Assembly (NCBI GenBank): GCA_023436925.1
Contig: JAEZHJ010000062.1
Location: forward strand, 1 to 46,398
DNA: 46,398 nt
Direction of reading: 5' to 3'
From: Actinomycetes bacterium
GTDB lineage: Bacteria > Actinomycetota > Actinomycetes > Propionibacteriales > Propionibacteriaceae
Shown here: positions 25,473 through 33,121 of the stretch, piece by piece
Position numbering within the stretch: the first letter of the stretch is position 1
Layout: each line of letters starts with the position of its first letter
Translations under genes and position numbers: made by a program
The notes under the pieces: model-generated
Told to the model about the DNA's origin: nothing
Databases searched by the model: none
Seen by the model: only the letters and a program-made list of their open reading frames with translations

Positions 25473-25473
25473 C

Positions 25474-26307
25474 TCAGGACTCCATCTCGTCAGCGGTCAC
25501 GAAGTCGATGAGGCGCTCCACCTCGCGCGGCAGTGCCGGGTCGAGGTCGCGCCAGGAGCCGACCCGGCCCCGCAGCCAGCGCCAGGTCTCGGCGATGTCG
25601 GCCTGGGTCCGGGCCGGACGGCCCAGCGCCCGGCTCAGGCCGGTCTTGTAGTCCTCGGAGCGGGGCACCGCCGGCCAGGCGGCCAGGCCGGCGCGTTCGG
25701 GCCGGATCGCGGCCCAGATGTCGATGAAGGGGTGCCCGGTGACGAGCACGTACGGCGAACTCACCTGCTGCACGATCCGGGTCTCCTTGGTCCCGCTGAC
25801 CAGGTGGTCGACCAGGACACCCAGCCGGCGCCCGGGGGCAGGGCCGAACTCGGCCACGATCGCGGGCAGGTCGTCGATCCCGCCCAGGTACTCCACGACC
25901 ACGCCCTCGACGCGCAGGTCGTCGCCCCAGATCTGTTCGACGAGTTCGGCGTCGTGGCGACCCTCGACGTAGATCCGCGACTCGCGGGCGACCCGGGCCG
26001 GGGCGTCCGGCGCGACCCGGGAGCCCGAGGCGGTGTGGGTGGGAGCGGCCGGACGGGTCCGCTTCGGGGGCACCAGCGCGACCGGGGCGCCGTCGAGCCA
26101 GAAGCCGGGGCCGAAGGGAAAGCTGCGCCGGGCTCCGGTACGGCTCTCCAGGACGACCAGCCCGTTCTCCCAGCGGACCACCGCGCCGACGAAGCCCGAG
26201 CTGGGATCCTCCACGACCATCCCGACCTCGACGGGGGTCTCGACCGACACCTTCCGTCCCGCCTGCTGCCAGCCGGGGGCGAGCACGTCGCGGGAGTAGC
26301 GGGTCAC
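25474..26307 (-). CDS. DUF3097 domain-containing protein
   Basis: A 277-residue protein of a conserved actinobacterial family of unknown function. Diagnostic segments are YSRDVLAPGWQQ at the N-terminus, VGMVVEDPSSGFVGAVVRWE, ESRIYVEGRHDAELVEQIWGDDLR, and RLGVLVDHLVSGTKE followed by VTGHPFIDIWAAIRPERAGL. The EGRHDAE and VDHL segments resemble a TOPRIM-like arrangement, but that is my inference. The start is GTG 26307, with TATGGT 6 nt upstream. It is followed at once by the inositol-phosphatase gene. Confidence 0.88.
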   Translation of the reverse strand: MTRYSRDVLAPGWQQAGRKVSVETPVEVGMVVEDPSSGFVGAVVRWENGLVVLESRTGARRSFPFGPGFWLDGAPVALVPPKRTRPAAPTHTASGSRVAPDAPARVARESRIYVEGRHDAELVEQIWGDDLRVEGVVVEYLGGIDDLPAIVAEFGPAPGRRLGVLVDHLVSGTKETRIVQQVSSPYVLVTGHPFIDIWAAIRPERAGLAAWPAVPRSEDYKTGLSRALGRPARTQADIAETWRWLRGRVGSWRDLDPALPREVERLIDFVTADEMES

Positions 26308-26313
26308 CGCCAC

Positions 26314-26319
26314 ACCATA
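26314..26319 (-). promoter_or_regulatory. -10 hexamer TATGGT of the DUF3097 operon
   Basis: On the minus strand TATGGT, then 6 nt, then GTG 26307. It decides between two candidate GTG codons, because the other (26313) abuts the hexamer. Confidence 0.5.
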
Positions 26320-26367
26320 AATCGGCCGGTCCTTCCGACTCTCCCCGGGGCGCGCGGTGAGATTCGC

Positions 26368-26373
26368 TAGGCT
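26368..26373 (+). promoter_or_regulatory. -10 hexamer TAGGCT
   Basis: TAGGCT followed by 6 nt and ATG 26380; identical in sequence and spacing to the uppS signal. Confidence 0.55.
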
Positions 26374-26379
26374 CGCGAC

Positions 26380-27363
26380 ATGCGCGCGGTAGTGGCCCGG
26401 GAAGCGGGCGGACCTGAGGTTCTGGATGTCGTCGAGCTCGACGATCCCCGCCCTGGCCCGGGCCAGCTCCTGGTCCGGGTCGCGGCCGCCGGGCTCAACT
26501 TCATCGACACCTACCGGCGCTCCGGGGTCTACCCGCTGGAGTTCCCGCACGTCGTCGGTAGCGAGGGCGCCGGCGAGGTGGTCGAGCTGGGTCCGGACAC
26601 CACCGGCTTCGCGGTCGGCGACCGGGTGTCCTGGGACAACGCCCTCGGCTCCTATGCCGAGCTGGCGCTGGTCCCCGCCGCCAACGCCATCCGGCTGCCG
26701 GCCGGGATGGACCTGACCACGGCCGCCGCGCTGCCGCTGCAGGGCATCACCGCCCACTACCTGGTCCGCTCGACCTTCGAGGTCGGCCCCGGCCATGACG
26801 TGCTCCTCCACGCCGGTGCCGGCGGGGTCGGGCTGCTGGCCACCCAGCTGGCCGACGCCCAGGGCGCCCGGGTGATCACCACGGTCGGCTCGGCGGCGAA
26901 GGCGGAGTTGTCCCGCGCGGCGGGGGCCTCCGACGTGATCGACTACTCACAGTTCTCCGACCTGAGCACCGAACTGCCTGCCGCCGTGAAGGACCTGACC
27001 GGCGGCGCCGGCGTCCACGTGGTCTACGACGGGGTCGGCAAGGCGACCTTCGACGCCTCGCTGGCCAGCCTGCGGCGCCGCGGGATGCTGGTGCTGTTCG
27101 GCGGGGCGTCCGGCCAGGTGCCGCCCTTCCAGATCCAGCGACTCAACTCCGGCGGCTCGCTCTACCTCACCCGCCCGAGCATCGGCCACTACACCGCCAC
27201 CCGCGAGGAGCTGGAGTGGCGGATGGCGGAGCTCCTGGAGCGGGTGATGGAGGGAACCCTCAACGTCCGGATCGGCGCGACCTACCCGCTGGAGCAGGCA
27301 GCCGACGCGCACCGGGCGCTGGAGGGCCGGCAGACCACCGGCAAGGTCCTGCTGCTGCCCTGA
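26380..27363 (+). CDS. NAD(P)H:quinone oxidoreductase (QOR, zinc-free MDR family)
   Basis: A 327-residue medium-chain dehydrogenase/reductase. NFIDTYRRSGVYP (about 40-52) and HVVGSEGAGEVVELG (about 57-71) are typical of quinone oxidoreductase, and HAGAGGVGLLATQLA (about 144-158) is the NADPH-binding Rossmann loop. The Cys/His ligands of zinc alcohol dehydrogenases are absent, as expected for this branch. Leaderless start at ATG 26380. It diverges from DUF3097 and converges on livF. Confidence 0.93.
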   Translation: MRAVVAREAGGPEVLDVVELDDPRPGPGQLLVRVAAAGLNFIDTYRRSGVYPLEFPHVVGSEGAGEVVELGPDTTGFAVGDRVSWDNALGSYAELALVPAANAIRLPAGMDLTTAAALPLQGITAHYLVRSTFEVGPGHDVLLHAGAGGVGLLATQLADAQGARVITTVGSAAKAELSRAAGASDVIDYSQFSDLSTELPAAVKDLTGGAGVHVVYDGVGKATFDASLASLRRRGMLVLFGGASGQVPPFQIQRLNSGGSLYLTRPSIGHYTATREELEWRMAELLERVMEGTLNVRIGATYPLEQAADAHRALEGRQTTGKVLLLP

Positions 27364-27367
27364 CCGG

Positions 27368-28075
27368 TCAGGCCGCGCCCAGGTACGCCCGCCGCACCCG
27401 GTCGTCGCGCAGCAGGTTTCGTCCGGTGTCGGAGAAGGCGATCGTCCCCACCTCGAGGACGTAGCCCCGGTCGGCCAGCGAGAGCGCCGCCTGGGCGTTC
27501 TGCTCGACCAGCAGGATGGTCACGCCCTCGGACTGGAGTTCCCGGATGGTGCGCATGATCGTCTGGGTCATGATCGGCGACAACCCCATCGACGGCTCGT
27601 CCAGCATCAGCAACTTGGGTCGGCTCATCATCGCCCGGCCGATCGCCAGCATCTGCTGCTCGCCGCCGGAGAAGAGCCCGGCCGGCTGGTGCCGCCGCTC
27701 CCCCAGCACCTCGAAGAGGTCGTAGACCCGGTCCATGTCGGACCTGATGCCGGCGGCGTCCTTGCGGGAGTACGCGCCGAGCTTGAGGTTGTCCTCCACC
27801 GACATCCGGCGGAACAGCCGCCGACCCTCCGGGGACTGGGCGATCCCCCGCTCGACAACCTTGTGCGCGGGCAGGGTGTCGATCCGGCTGCCCTCGAACC
27901 AGATCTCGCCCGAGGCCGGCTTCAGCAGCGCCGAGATGGTGCGCAGCGTGGTCGACTTGCCGGCGCCGTTGGTGCCCAGCAGGGTGACGATCTCGCCCTG
28001 CTGCACGTCGAACGAGATCCCCTTCACCGCAGTCACCCGGCCATAGGCGACGGCCAGGTCCTTCACCTCAAGCAT
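27368..28075 (-). CDS. livF: Branched-chain amino acid ABC transporter ATP-binding protein LivF
   Basis: A 235-residue cytoplasmic ATPase. Walker A is GTNGAGKST (34-42), the signature is LFSGGEQQM and Walker B is LLMLDEPS. The short length and the QSPEGRRLFRRMSVEDNL segment identify LivF rather than LivG. Its ATG shares one base with the livG stop (TGATG), so it is translationally coupled. It is the final gene of livJ-livH-livM-livG-livF. Confidence 0.96.
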   Translation of the reverse strand: MLEVKDLAVAYGRVTAVKGISFDVQQGEIVTLLGTNGAGKSTTLRTISALLKPASGEIWFEGSRIDTLPAHKVVERGIAQSPEGRRLFRRMSVEDNLKLGAYSRKDAAGIRSDMDRVYDLFEVLGERRHQPAGLFSGGEQQMLAIGRAMMSRPKLLMLDEPSMGLSPIMTQTIMRTIRELQSEGVTILLVEQNAQAALSLADRGYVLEVGTIAFSDTGRNLLRDDRVRRAYLGAA

Positions 28076-28905
28076 CACTGGCCCCCGTCGTCGATGAGTT
28101 CGGGGGAACCGAGGTAGGCCTCGATCACCCGCGGGTCGGTCTGCACCTGCTCGGCGGTGCCCTCGATCAGCACGGTGCCGCGCACCAGGCAGCAGACCCG
28201 GTCGCACAGATTGAAGATGAACTTCATGTCGTGCTCGATCACCAGGATGGCCATGCCGAGGTCCCGGATCCGGAAGATCAGGTCCTCGGCCTGGCGGGTC
28301 TCCTGGGGGTTCATGCCGGCGGTGGGTTCGTCCAGCAGCAGCAGCCGGGGTTCGGTGGCCAGCGCGCGGGCGATCTCCAGCCGACGCTGGTCGCCGTAGG
28401 ACAGGTTGCGGGAGAGGCTGTCGGCCGCCGAGGCCAGGCCGACGAACTCCAGCAGGTCGCGCGCCCGCTCGGTGGACTCCGCCTCCTCGCGGCGATGTCT
28501 GGGCAACCGCAGCACGGCGTCGATCGCGTTCGCCTTCGTCCGTGAGTACATGCCCACCATGACGTTCTCCAGCGACGTCATGTTGTGGAACAGCCGGATG
28601 TTCTGAAAGGTGCGGGCCATTCCCGCCCGGACGACGTGCCGCGACCGGGGCGGCAGCGGCGCGCCGTTGAACCACACCGTGCCGGACGTGGGCCGATAGA
28701 GCCCGGTGAGGCAGTTGAAGAAGGTGGTCTTGCCCGCCCCGTTGGGGCCGATCAGGCCGACGATCTCACCGCTGTGGACCCGCAGGCTGACGTCGCTGAC
28801 CGCCCGCAACCCGCCGAACTGCATGGTGACGTCGCGGGCGTCCAGCAGCAGGTCACCGGCGGACGCCGCAGCCTGGCCGACCGGTTCTGGCTGTGACGTC
28901 GCCAT
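28075..28905 (-). CDS. livG: Branched-chain amino acid ABC transporter ATP-binding protein LivG
   Basis: A 276-residue ATPase partner of LivF. Walker A is GPNGAGKTT (53-61), ARTFQNIRLFHNMTSLENVMVG is the LivG-type Q-loop region, the signature is LSYGDQRRLEIARAL and Walker B is LLLLDEPTAGMNP. ATG 28905 overlaps the livM stop by one base (TGATG) and has GGGAGG 6 nt upstream; a GTG one codon earlier is less well spaced. The extra 20 N-terminal residues are Ala/Gln-rich. Confidence 0.96.
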   Translation of the reverse strand: MATSQPEPVGQAAASAGDLLLDARDVTMQFGGLRAVSDVSLRVHSGEIVGLIGPNGAGKTTFFNCLTGLYRPTSGTVWFNGAPLPPRSRHVVRAGMARTFQNIRLFHNMTSLENVMVGMYSRTKANAIDAVLRLPRHRREEAESTERARDLLEFVGLASAADSLSRNLSYGDQRRLEIARALATEPRLLLLDEPTAGMNPQETRQAEDLIFRIRDLGMAILVIEHDMKFIFNLCDRVCCLVRGTVLIEGTAEQVQTDPRVIEAYLGSPELIDDGGQ

Positions 28906-30635
28906 CACTGGCCTCCCTTCAGGTCGGGGTTGTAGTGGGCCTGGTGGAGGATCAGGTCCTCCTCGACCTCCTCGGCCAGTTCCTCGTCGTCGGCGTGGAA
29001 CTCCAGCTGGCGCCGCTCGTCGGCGATGATGCCCTCCGGACGGAACCGCATCATGAAGACCATCAGCAGGCCGAACAGCAGCAGGCGGTAGTCGGAGAAG
29101 AAGCGCAGCTTCTCCGGCAGCACCTTGAGGATGGTGGCGCCGATCAGGACGCCCATCACGGTGCCCATGCCGCCCAGCACGACTGCGGCGACCAGGAAGG
29201 CCGACTCCAGGAAGACGTACTGCTCGGGCACCACCGAGGTGTCCATGTGGGCCTTGACCGTCCCGGCCACGCCGGCCAGGAAGGCGCCGCCGGCGAAGGC
29301 CAGCAGCTTCAGCCCGAAGCTGTTCACGCCCATCGCCTCGGCTGCGAGCTCATCCTCGCGGATCGCCACCCAGCCGCGACCGATCCGGGACCGGTTCAGG
29401 TTGGTGAAGACCAGGATGATGAAGCCCAGCACCAGTAGCAGCAACCAGAAGTAGTTGGCGAACCGCCCGGTCTCGATGCCGAAGAAGTGCTGCGGCTGAC
29501 CGAAGTCGAACCCGAAGAAGTTGAGGTTCGGGATGCCGGGGATGCCGTTGGGGCCGTTGGTCAGGTCCGGCCCGTCGTTGCCGTCCAGGTTCCGCATCGC
29601 GAGCCGGAAGATCTCCCCGAAGGCCAGGGTCACGATCGCCAGGTAGTCGCCGGAGACCCGCAGCGTCGGCGAGCCGATGAGCAGGCCGAGCAGCGCCGAG
29701 ACCGTGCCCGCGATCAGCACGGTGACGAAGAACGGCGGGCTCCAGTTGACGGTGGAGAAGGCCGACTCCGACAGGATCGCCGCGGTGAAGGCACCGGCCC
29801 CCAGGAAGGCGATGTAGCCCAGGTCGAGCAGGCCGACCAGACCGATCACGATATTCAGGCCGAGCGCGGTCGCGGCGAACACCAGCACCTGGGCGGCGAT
29901 CGACATGTGCGCGTCCGAGCCGCCCTGGGTGAACGGGAAAGCAAAGGCGGCGACGAAGGCGGAGAAGACCAGCACGCGCTTGTTCAGCGAGACTGCCGTC
30001 GCGTACCAGCCGAAGACACCCCACTCCTTGAGGGTGAGGATGATCACGACCACAAGGGTGACGAAGACGAAGAAGGCGCCCGCGTCGTCCAGGGACAGCA
30101 TGAACACCGCCGCGAACAAGATGGCGGCCAGGCCCAGGGTGATCGCGAGGATCTGCAGCCACTTCGGGGAGCGCAGTCGCCCCAGGCTGGGTTCGGGCGA
30201 CTCCGGCAGCACCAGGCTGGACAGGGCCGCCACAGCGCCTCCGGCCAGCGCGAGCCAGACGCCCGGCTCGGTGTTGACCAGGCCGCCGGACTCGATCGCG
30301 ATGACCACCACGGTGAGCAGGCCGGCGCCGGCGGCGCCGATCGCGGCCGTCCGCGCAGCACTGTTCCAGCCCGCGATCCGGGCCCAGCGCTTCAACCGGG
30401 CCCGACCCAGCAGCGGCACCGCGAACAGCACGGCGCCGATCAGGCCGAGGGCGACGAAGTGCCATTGCAGCGGCGAGGGCGCGCCCCAGTAGGTCATGTT
30501 GTCCAGCGCCTCGCGCCGGTACGCCCAGGGCATCAGGGTGGAGCCGGCGACCAGCAGCAGGCCGGCGATGCCGGCGATCCGGGCCGGGAGCTGGAGCTGC
30601 TGCAGCCGCTCGTCGGGGATGGGGAGCTTGATCAT
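28905..30635 (-). CDS. livM: Branched-chain amino acid ABC transporter permease LivM, N-terminally extended
   Basis: A 576-residue permease. The canonical LivM core begins near residue 240 and includes ALGLNIVIGLVGLLDLGYIAFLGAGAF, GSPTLRVSGDYLAIVTLAFGEI and GRGWVAIREDELAAEAMGVN. It is followed by an acidic tail. Residues 1-235 form an extra N-terminal region with about six or seven hydrophobic helices, separated by short charged loops such as GRARLKRWARI and KEWGVFGWY. Most LivM proteins are 300-420 residues, so this is an enlarged version. ATG 30635 overlaps the livH stop by 4 nt. Confidence 0.93.
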   Translation of the reverse strand: MIKLPIPDERLQQLQLPARIAGIAGLLLVAGSTLMPWAYRREALDNMTYWGAPSPLQWHFVALGLIGAVLFAVPLLGRARLKRWARIAGWNSAARTAAIGAAGAGLLTVVVIAIESGGLVNTEPGVWLALAGGAVAALSSLVLPESPEPSLGRLRSPKWLQILAITLGLAAILFAAVFMLSLDDAGAFFVFVTLVVVIILTLKEWGVFGWYATAVSLNKRVLVFSAFVAAFAFPFTQGGSDAHMSIAAQVLVFAATALGLNIVIGLVGLLDLGYIAFLGAGAFTAAILSESAFSTVNWSPPFFVTVLIAGTVSALLGLLIGSPTLRVSGDYLAIVTLAFGEIFRLAMRNLDGNDGPDLTNGPNGIPGIPNLNFFGFDFGQPQHFFGIETGRFANYFWLLLLVLGFIILVFTNLNRSRIGRGWVAIREDELAAEAMGVNSFGLKLLAFAGGAFLAGVAGTVKAHMDTSVVPEQYVFLESAFLVAAVVLGGMGTVMGVLIGATILKVLPEKLRFFSDYRLLLFGLLMVFMMRFRPEGIIADERRQLEFHADDEELAEEVEEDLILHQAHYNPDLKGGQ

Positions 30636-31591
30636 GCGCGGTCCACCACCCTCGCCCCGAGCAGGCCCTGCGGACGGAAGACCAGCACCAGGATGAGCAA
30701 CACGAACGCCCACACGTCCTTCCAGGCCGAGCCGCCGAACTGGCCGGGTACGTAGGCGGTCGCCATCGCTTCGGCGACCCCGAGCACCAGGCCGCCGACG
30801 ACGGCGCCGTTGATATTGCCGATTCCGCCCAGCACCGCGGCGGTGAAGGCCTTGAGTCCGGCCAGGAAGCCCATCCGGAAGTCGATGTTGGAGTAGCGCA
30901 GGCCGTGGGCGACGCCGGCGACCGCGGCCAGGGCGGCGCCCACCGCGAAGGCGGCGACGATCGTCTTGTCGACGTTGATCCCCATCAGCCGGGCGACGTC
31001 GGGGTCCTGCGAGGTGGCGACCATGGCGCGTCCGGTCCGGGTCCGGTTCACGAAGAACCACAAGAACACCGTGCACACCAGCAGCGCGACGACGGTGAAC
31101 AGGGCCGGCATCTGGATCAGCACCCCGCCCAGGGGCAGGGTCTCTCCCGAGATGCCCTCAATGGTGGGGAACGGGATCGCCCGCTTGGAGTCGGGGAAGC
31201 CGGGGATCTCGCCGTAGAACAGGCGGATGAACTCCTGCAGGAAGACGGAGACGCCGATGGCGGAGATGAGGGGCGCCAGCCGCGGCGCCGTCCGCAGCGG
31301 CCGGTAGGCGACCCGCTCGGTGAGCAGCGCCGTCGCGACCGAGACCAGGACGCCGCCCAGCAGCATCAGCGGCAGCAGCACCAGCAGTGACCCCGCCAGC
31401 CCCCAGTCGGTGGGTTGCCCCAGGAGCATCCAGACGGTGAAGGCGCCGAAGGCGCCGACCATGAAGATCTCGCCGTGGGCGAAGTTGATGAGTTGAACGA
31501 TGCCGTACACCACCGTGTAGCCCACGGCGATCAAGGCGTACAGCGCTCCCAGTGACAGTCCGTTGATCAATTGCTGCAGGAAGAAGTCCAC
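30632..31591 (-). CDS. livH: Branched-chain amino acid ABC transporter permease LivH
   Basis: A 319-residue membrane permease with about eight helices. It starts MDFFLQQLINGLSLGALYALIA and contains YGIVQLINFAHGEIFMVGAF, RVAYRPLRTAPRLAPLI and the EAA-like SQDPDVARLMGINVDKTI loop that contacts the ATPases. GTG 31591 has GGGAGG about 11 nt upstream. It forms the channel with LivM. A 40-bp perfect palindrome separates it from livJ and could lower its expression relative to the binding protein. Confidence 0.95.
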   Translation of the reverse strand: MDFFLQQLINGLSLGALYALIAVGYTVVYGIVQLINFAHGEIFMVGAFGAFTVWMLLGQPTDWGLAGSLLVLLPLMLLGGVLVSVATALLTERVAYRPLRTAPRLAPLISAIGVSVFLQEFIRLFYGEIPGFPDSKRAIPFPTIEGISGETLPLGGVLIQMPALFTVVALLVCTVFLWFFVNRTRTGRAMVATSQDPDVARLMGINVDKTIVAAFAVGAALAAVAGVAHGLRYSNIDFRMGFLAGLKAFTAAVLGGIGNINGAVVGGLVLGVAEAMATAYVPGQFGGSAWKDVWAFVLLILVLVFRPQGLLGARVVDRA

Positions 31592-31628
31592 CCGCCAGCA
31601 CCCTCCCTTTCGTGGTTCGCCCCCCGGC

Positions 31629-31668
31629 GATCCGGTTGGTGCCCTCCGCGGAGGGCACCAACCGGATC
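31629..31668. terminator. 40-bp perfect palindrome between livJ and livH
   Basis: The two 20-nt halves, starting GATCCGGTTGGTGCCC and ending GGGCACCAACCGGATC, are exact reverse complements meeting at CCGCGG. As RNA it makes a stem of about 18 bp. There is no U-tract, so it more likely acts as a partial terminator or a 3' stabiliser of livJ mRNA than as a full terminator. Confidence 0.65.
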
Positions 31669-31685
31669 AGGATCCAGCCGGACCG

Positions 31686-32921
31686 TCAGTCGAGGCTGAC
31701 GACCTTCTCGGTGCCCCAGGCGCCGTCGGCGACCTTGTACACGGTGATGGTGCGGGTGATGGTGTCGCCGTAGTCGTCGAACTCGACCCGGCCGGACGCG
31801 CCGTCGAAGGCCACGTCGTTGGTGGCGGCGACGATCGCCTCACGCGCGGACTTGGCATCGGTGGCGGTCGGCAGGACGACCTTCAGCGCCTCGATGATGG
31901 CGTTGGCGGCGTCGTACGACATCGGGCCGTAGGCGGCGTAGGGCTCGGCGAAGCCGGCAGCCTCGTAGGCGGCGATGAAGTCCGCGGCCGAGGCCAGTTC
32001 CTCCGGCGGCGCGCCCACGGAGGTGGCCAGGTCACCGTCGGAGCCGCTGCCGGCCAACTCGATGAAGGTCGGGTCGAAGATGCCGTCGCCGCCCATCAGC
32101 GGGACCTTGAGGCCGTTGGCCTTCATCTGGTTCGACAGCGGGCCACCCGAGGGGTACTCGCCACCGAAGTAGACGACCTCCGGGCTGGCGGTCGCGATCT
32201 TGGTGACCACCGAGGTGTAGTCGGAGGCGTCGGCGTCGATCGACTCGGCTGCCACGACCTCGCCGCCGCCCTCGGTGAAGGCGGTGGTGAAGGCCTCGAC
32301 CAGGCCCTGGCCGTAGGTGCCCTTGTTGTGGACCGTGGCGACCTTCTTGATGCCGCTGTCGAGCAGGTACTTCGCGGCCACCGGGCCCTGGACGGCGTCG
32401 GTGGTGGCGGTGCGGAAGTAGTTGGCGTTGACCCGGGCCGGGTTGGCCAGGTCGGCGCCCTGGGTGAGGGTCGGGTTGGTGTTGGCCGGCGACACCTGGA
32501 CGATCTTGGCGGCGTCCAGGATCGGGATGACGCTCTGGGCCACACCGGAGTTCAGGGTGCCCACCACGCCGACGACCGCGTCATCGGAGGCCAGCGAGGT
32601 GGCGGCGTTCGCGCCCACGTCCGGCTTGGCCTCGTCGTCCATCGGGACGAACTCCAGCGTCCAGCCGGGGATGGCCCCGGACTTGTTCGCCTGGTCGACC
32701 GCCAGCTGCACCGAGTTGCGCATGCCTGTGCCGAGGGCCGAGAGCCCGCCCGACAGCGGCGCGATGAAGCCGATCTTGGCGACCTTGTTCTCGGTGGGCG
32801 CGGCCGTCTCGCTGCCACTCGACGTCGGTGCCGGGGCGGGTTCCCGCGAGCCGCAGCCCGCGAGTGCCAGCGCGGCAACCGTCATGGTCACACCCACCAA
32901 TTTGATGGTTCTGTTCTTCAC
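31686..32921 (-). CDS. livJ: Branched-chain amino acid ABC transporter substrate-binding lipoprotein
   Basis: A 411-residue extracytoplasmic binding protein (periplasmic-binding fold type I). The lipobox LALAGC places the lipid on Cys 23, and a Ser/Thr/Pro linker (26-45) leads to KIGFIAPLSGGLSALGTGM. VGVVGTLNSGVAQSVIPIL and VSPANTNPTLT contribute to the ligand site. GTG 32921 has AGGAGG 4 nt upstream. It is the first gene of the liv operon, behind a long AT-rich leader. Leu/Ile/Val is the default ligand, but amides and other amino acids occur in this family. Confidence 0.94.
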   Translation of the reverse strand: MKNRTIKLVGVTMTVAALALAGCGSREPAPAPTSSGSETAAPTENKVAKIGFIAPLSGGLSALGTGMRNSVQLAVDQANKSGAIPGWTLEFVPMDDEAKPDVGANAATSLASDDAVVGVVGTLNSGVAQSVIPILDAAKIVQVSPANTNPTLTQGADLANPARVNANYFRTATTDAVQGPVAAKYLLDSGIKKVATVHNKGTYGQGLVEAFTTAFTEGGGEVVAAESIDADASDYTSVVTKIATASPEVVYFGGEYPSGGPLSNQMKANGLKVPLMGGDGIFDPTFIELAGSGSDGDLATSVGAPPEELASAADFIAAYEAAGFAEPYAAYGPMSYDAANAIIEALKVVLPTATDAKSAREAIVAATNDVAFDGASGRVEFDDYGDTITRTITVYKVADGAWGTEKVVSLD

Positions 32922-33015
32922 ATGTCCTCCTTGTGATCAGCGGCCCCCCGCCACCGGCACGGTCGGGCAAGGGTACGAGAGGCAGGCCACATAAAACCAC
33001 CATTTCGTCTCAACC

Positions 33016-33051
33016 TTGTAACGACTGGGTCTCAATCACCGGACGTTACAA
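33016..33051. promoter_or_regulatory. Inverted repeat upstream of livJ, possible operator
   Basis: TTGTAACG (33016-33023) and CGTTACAA (33044-33051) are exact reverse complements around a 20-nt spacer. They lie about 95-130 bp upstream of livJ in the AT-richest stretch of the window (about 32990-33120). The GTAAC/GTTAC arms resemble half-sites of nitrogen regulators such as GlnR, but the spacing is not canonical. Confidence 0.4.
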
Positions 33052-33121
33052 AACTGTTGTTAATCCCACGGGGGTGGAATTACCACTTGCCAAACGCGGG
33101 ACGGACGATTCGTAAATCGAT

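Noticed and set aside
32919..32925. ATG-TGA start-stop element ahead of livJ
   Set aside because: It arises from the ATGTGAAG overlap with the GTG start, and nothing suggests it is translated.
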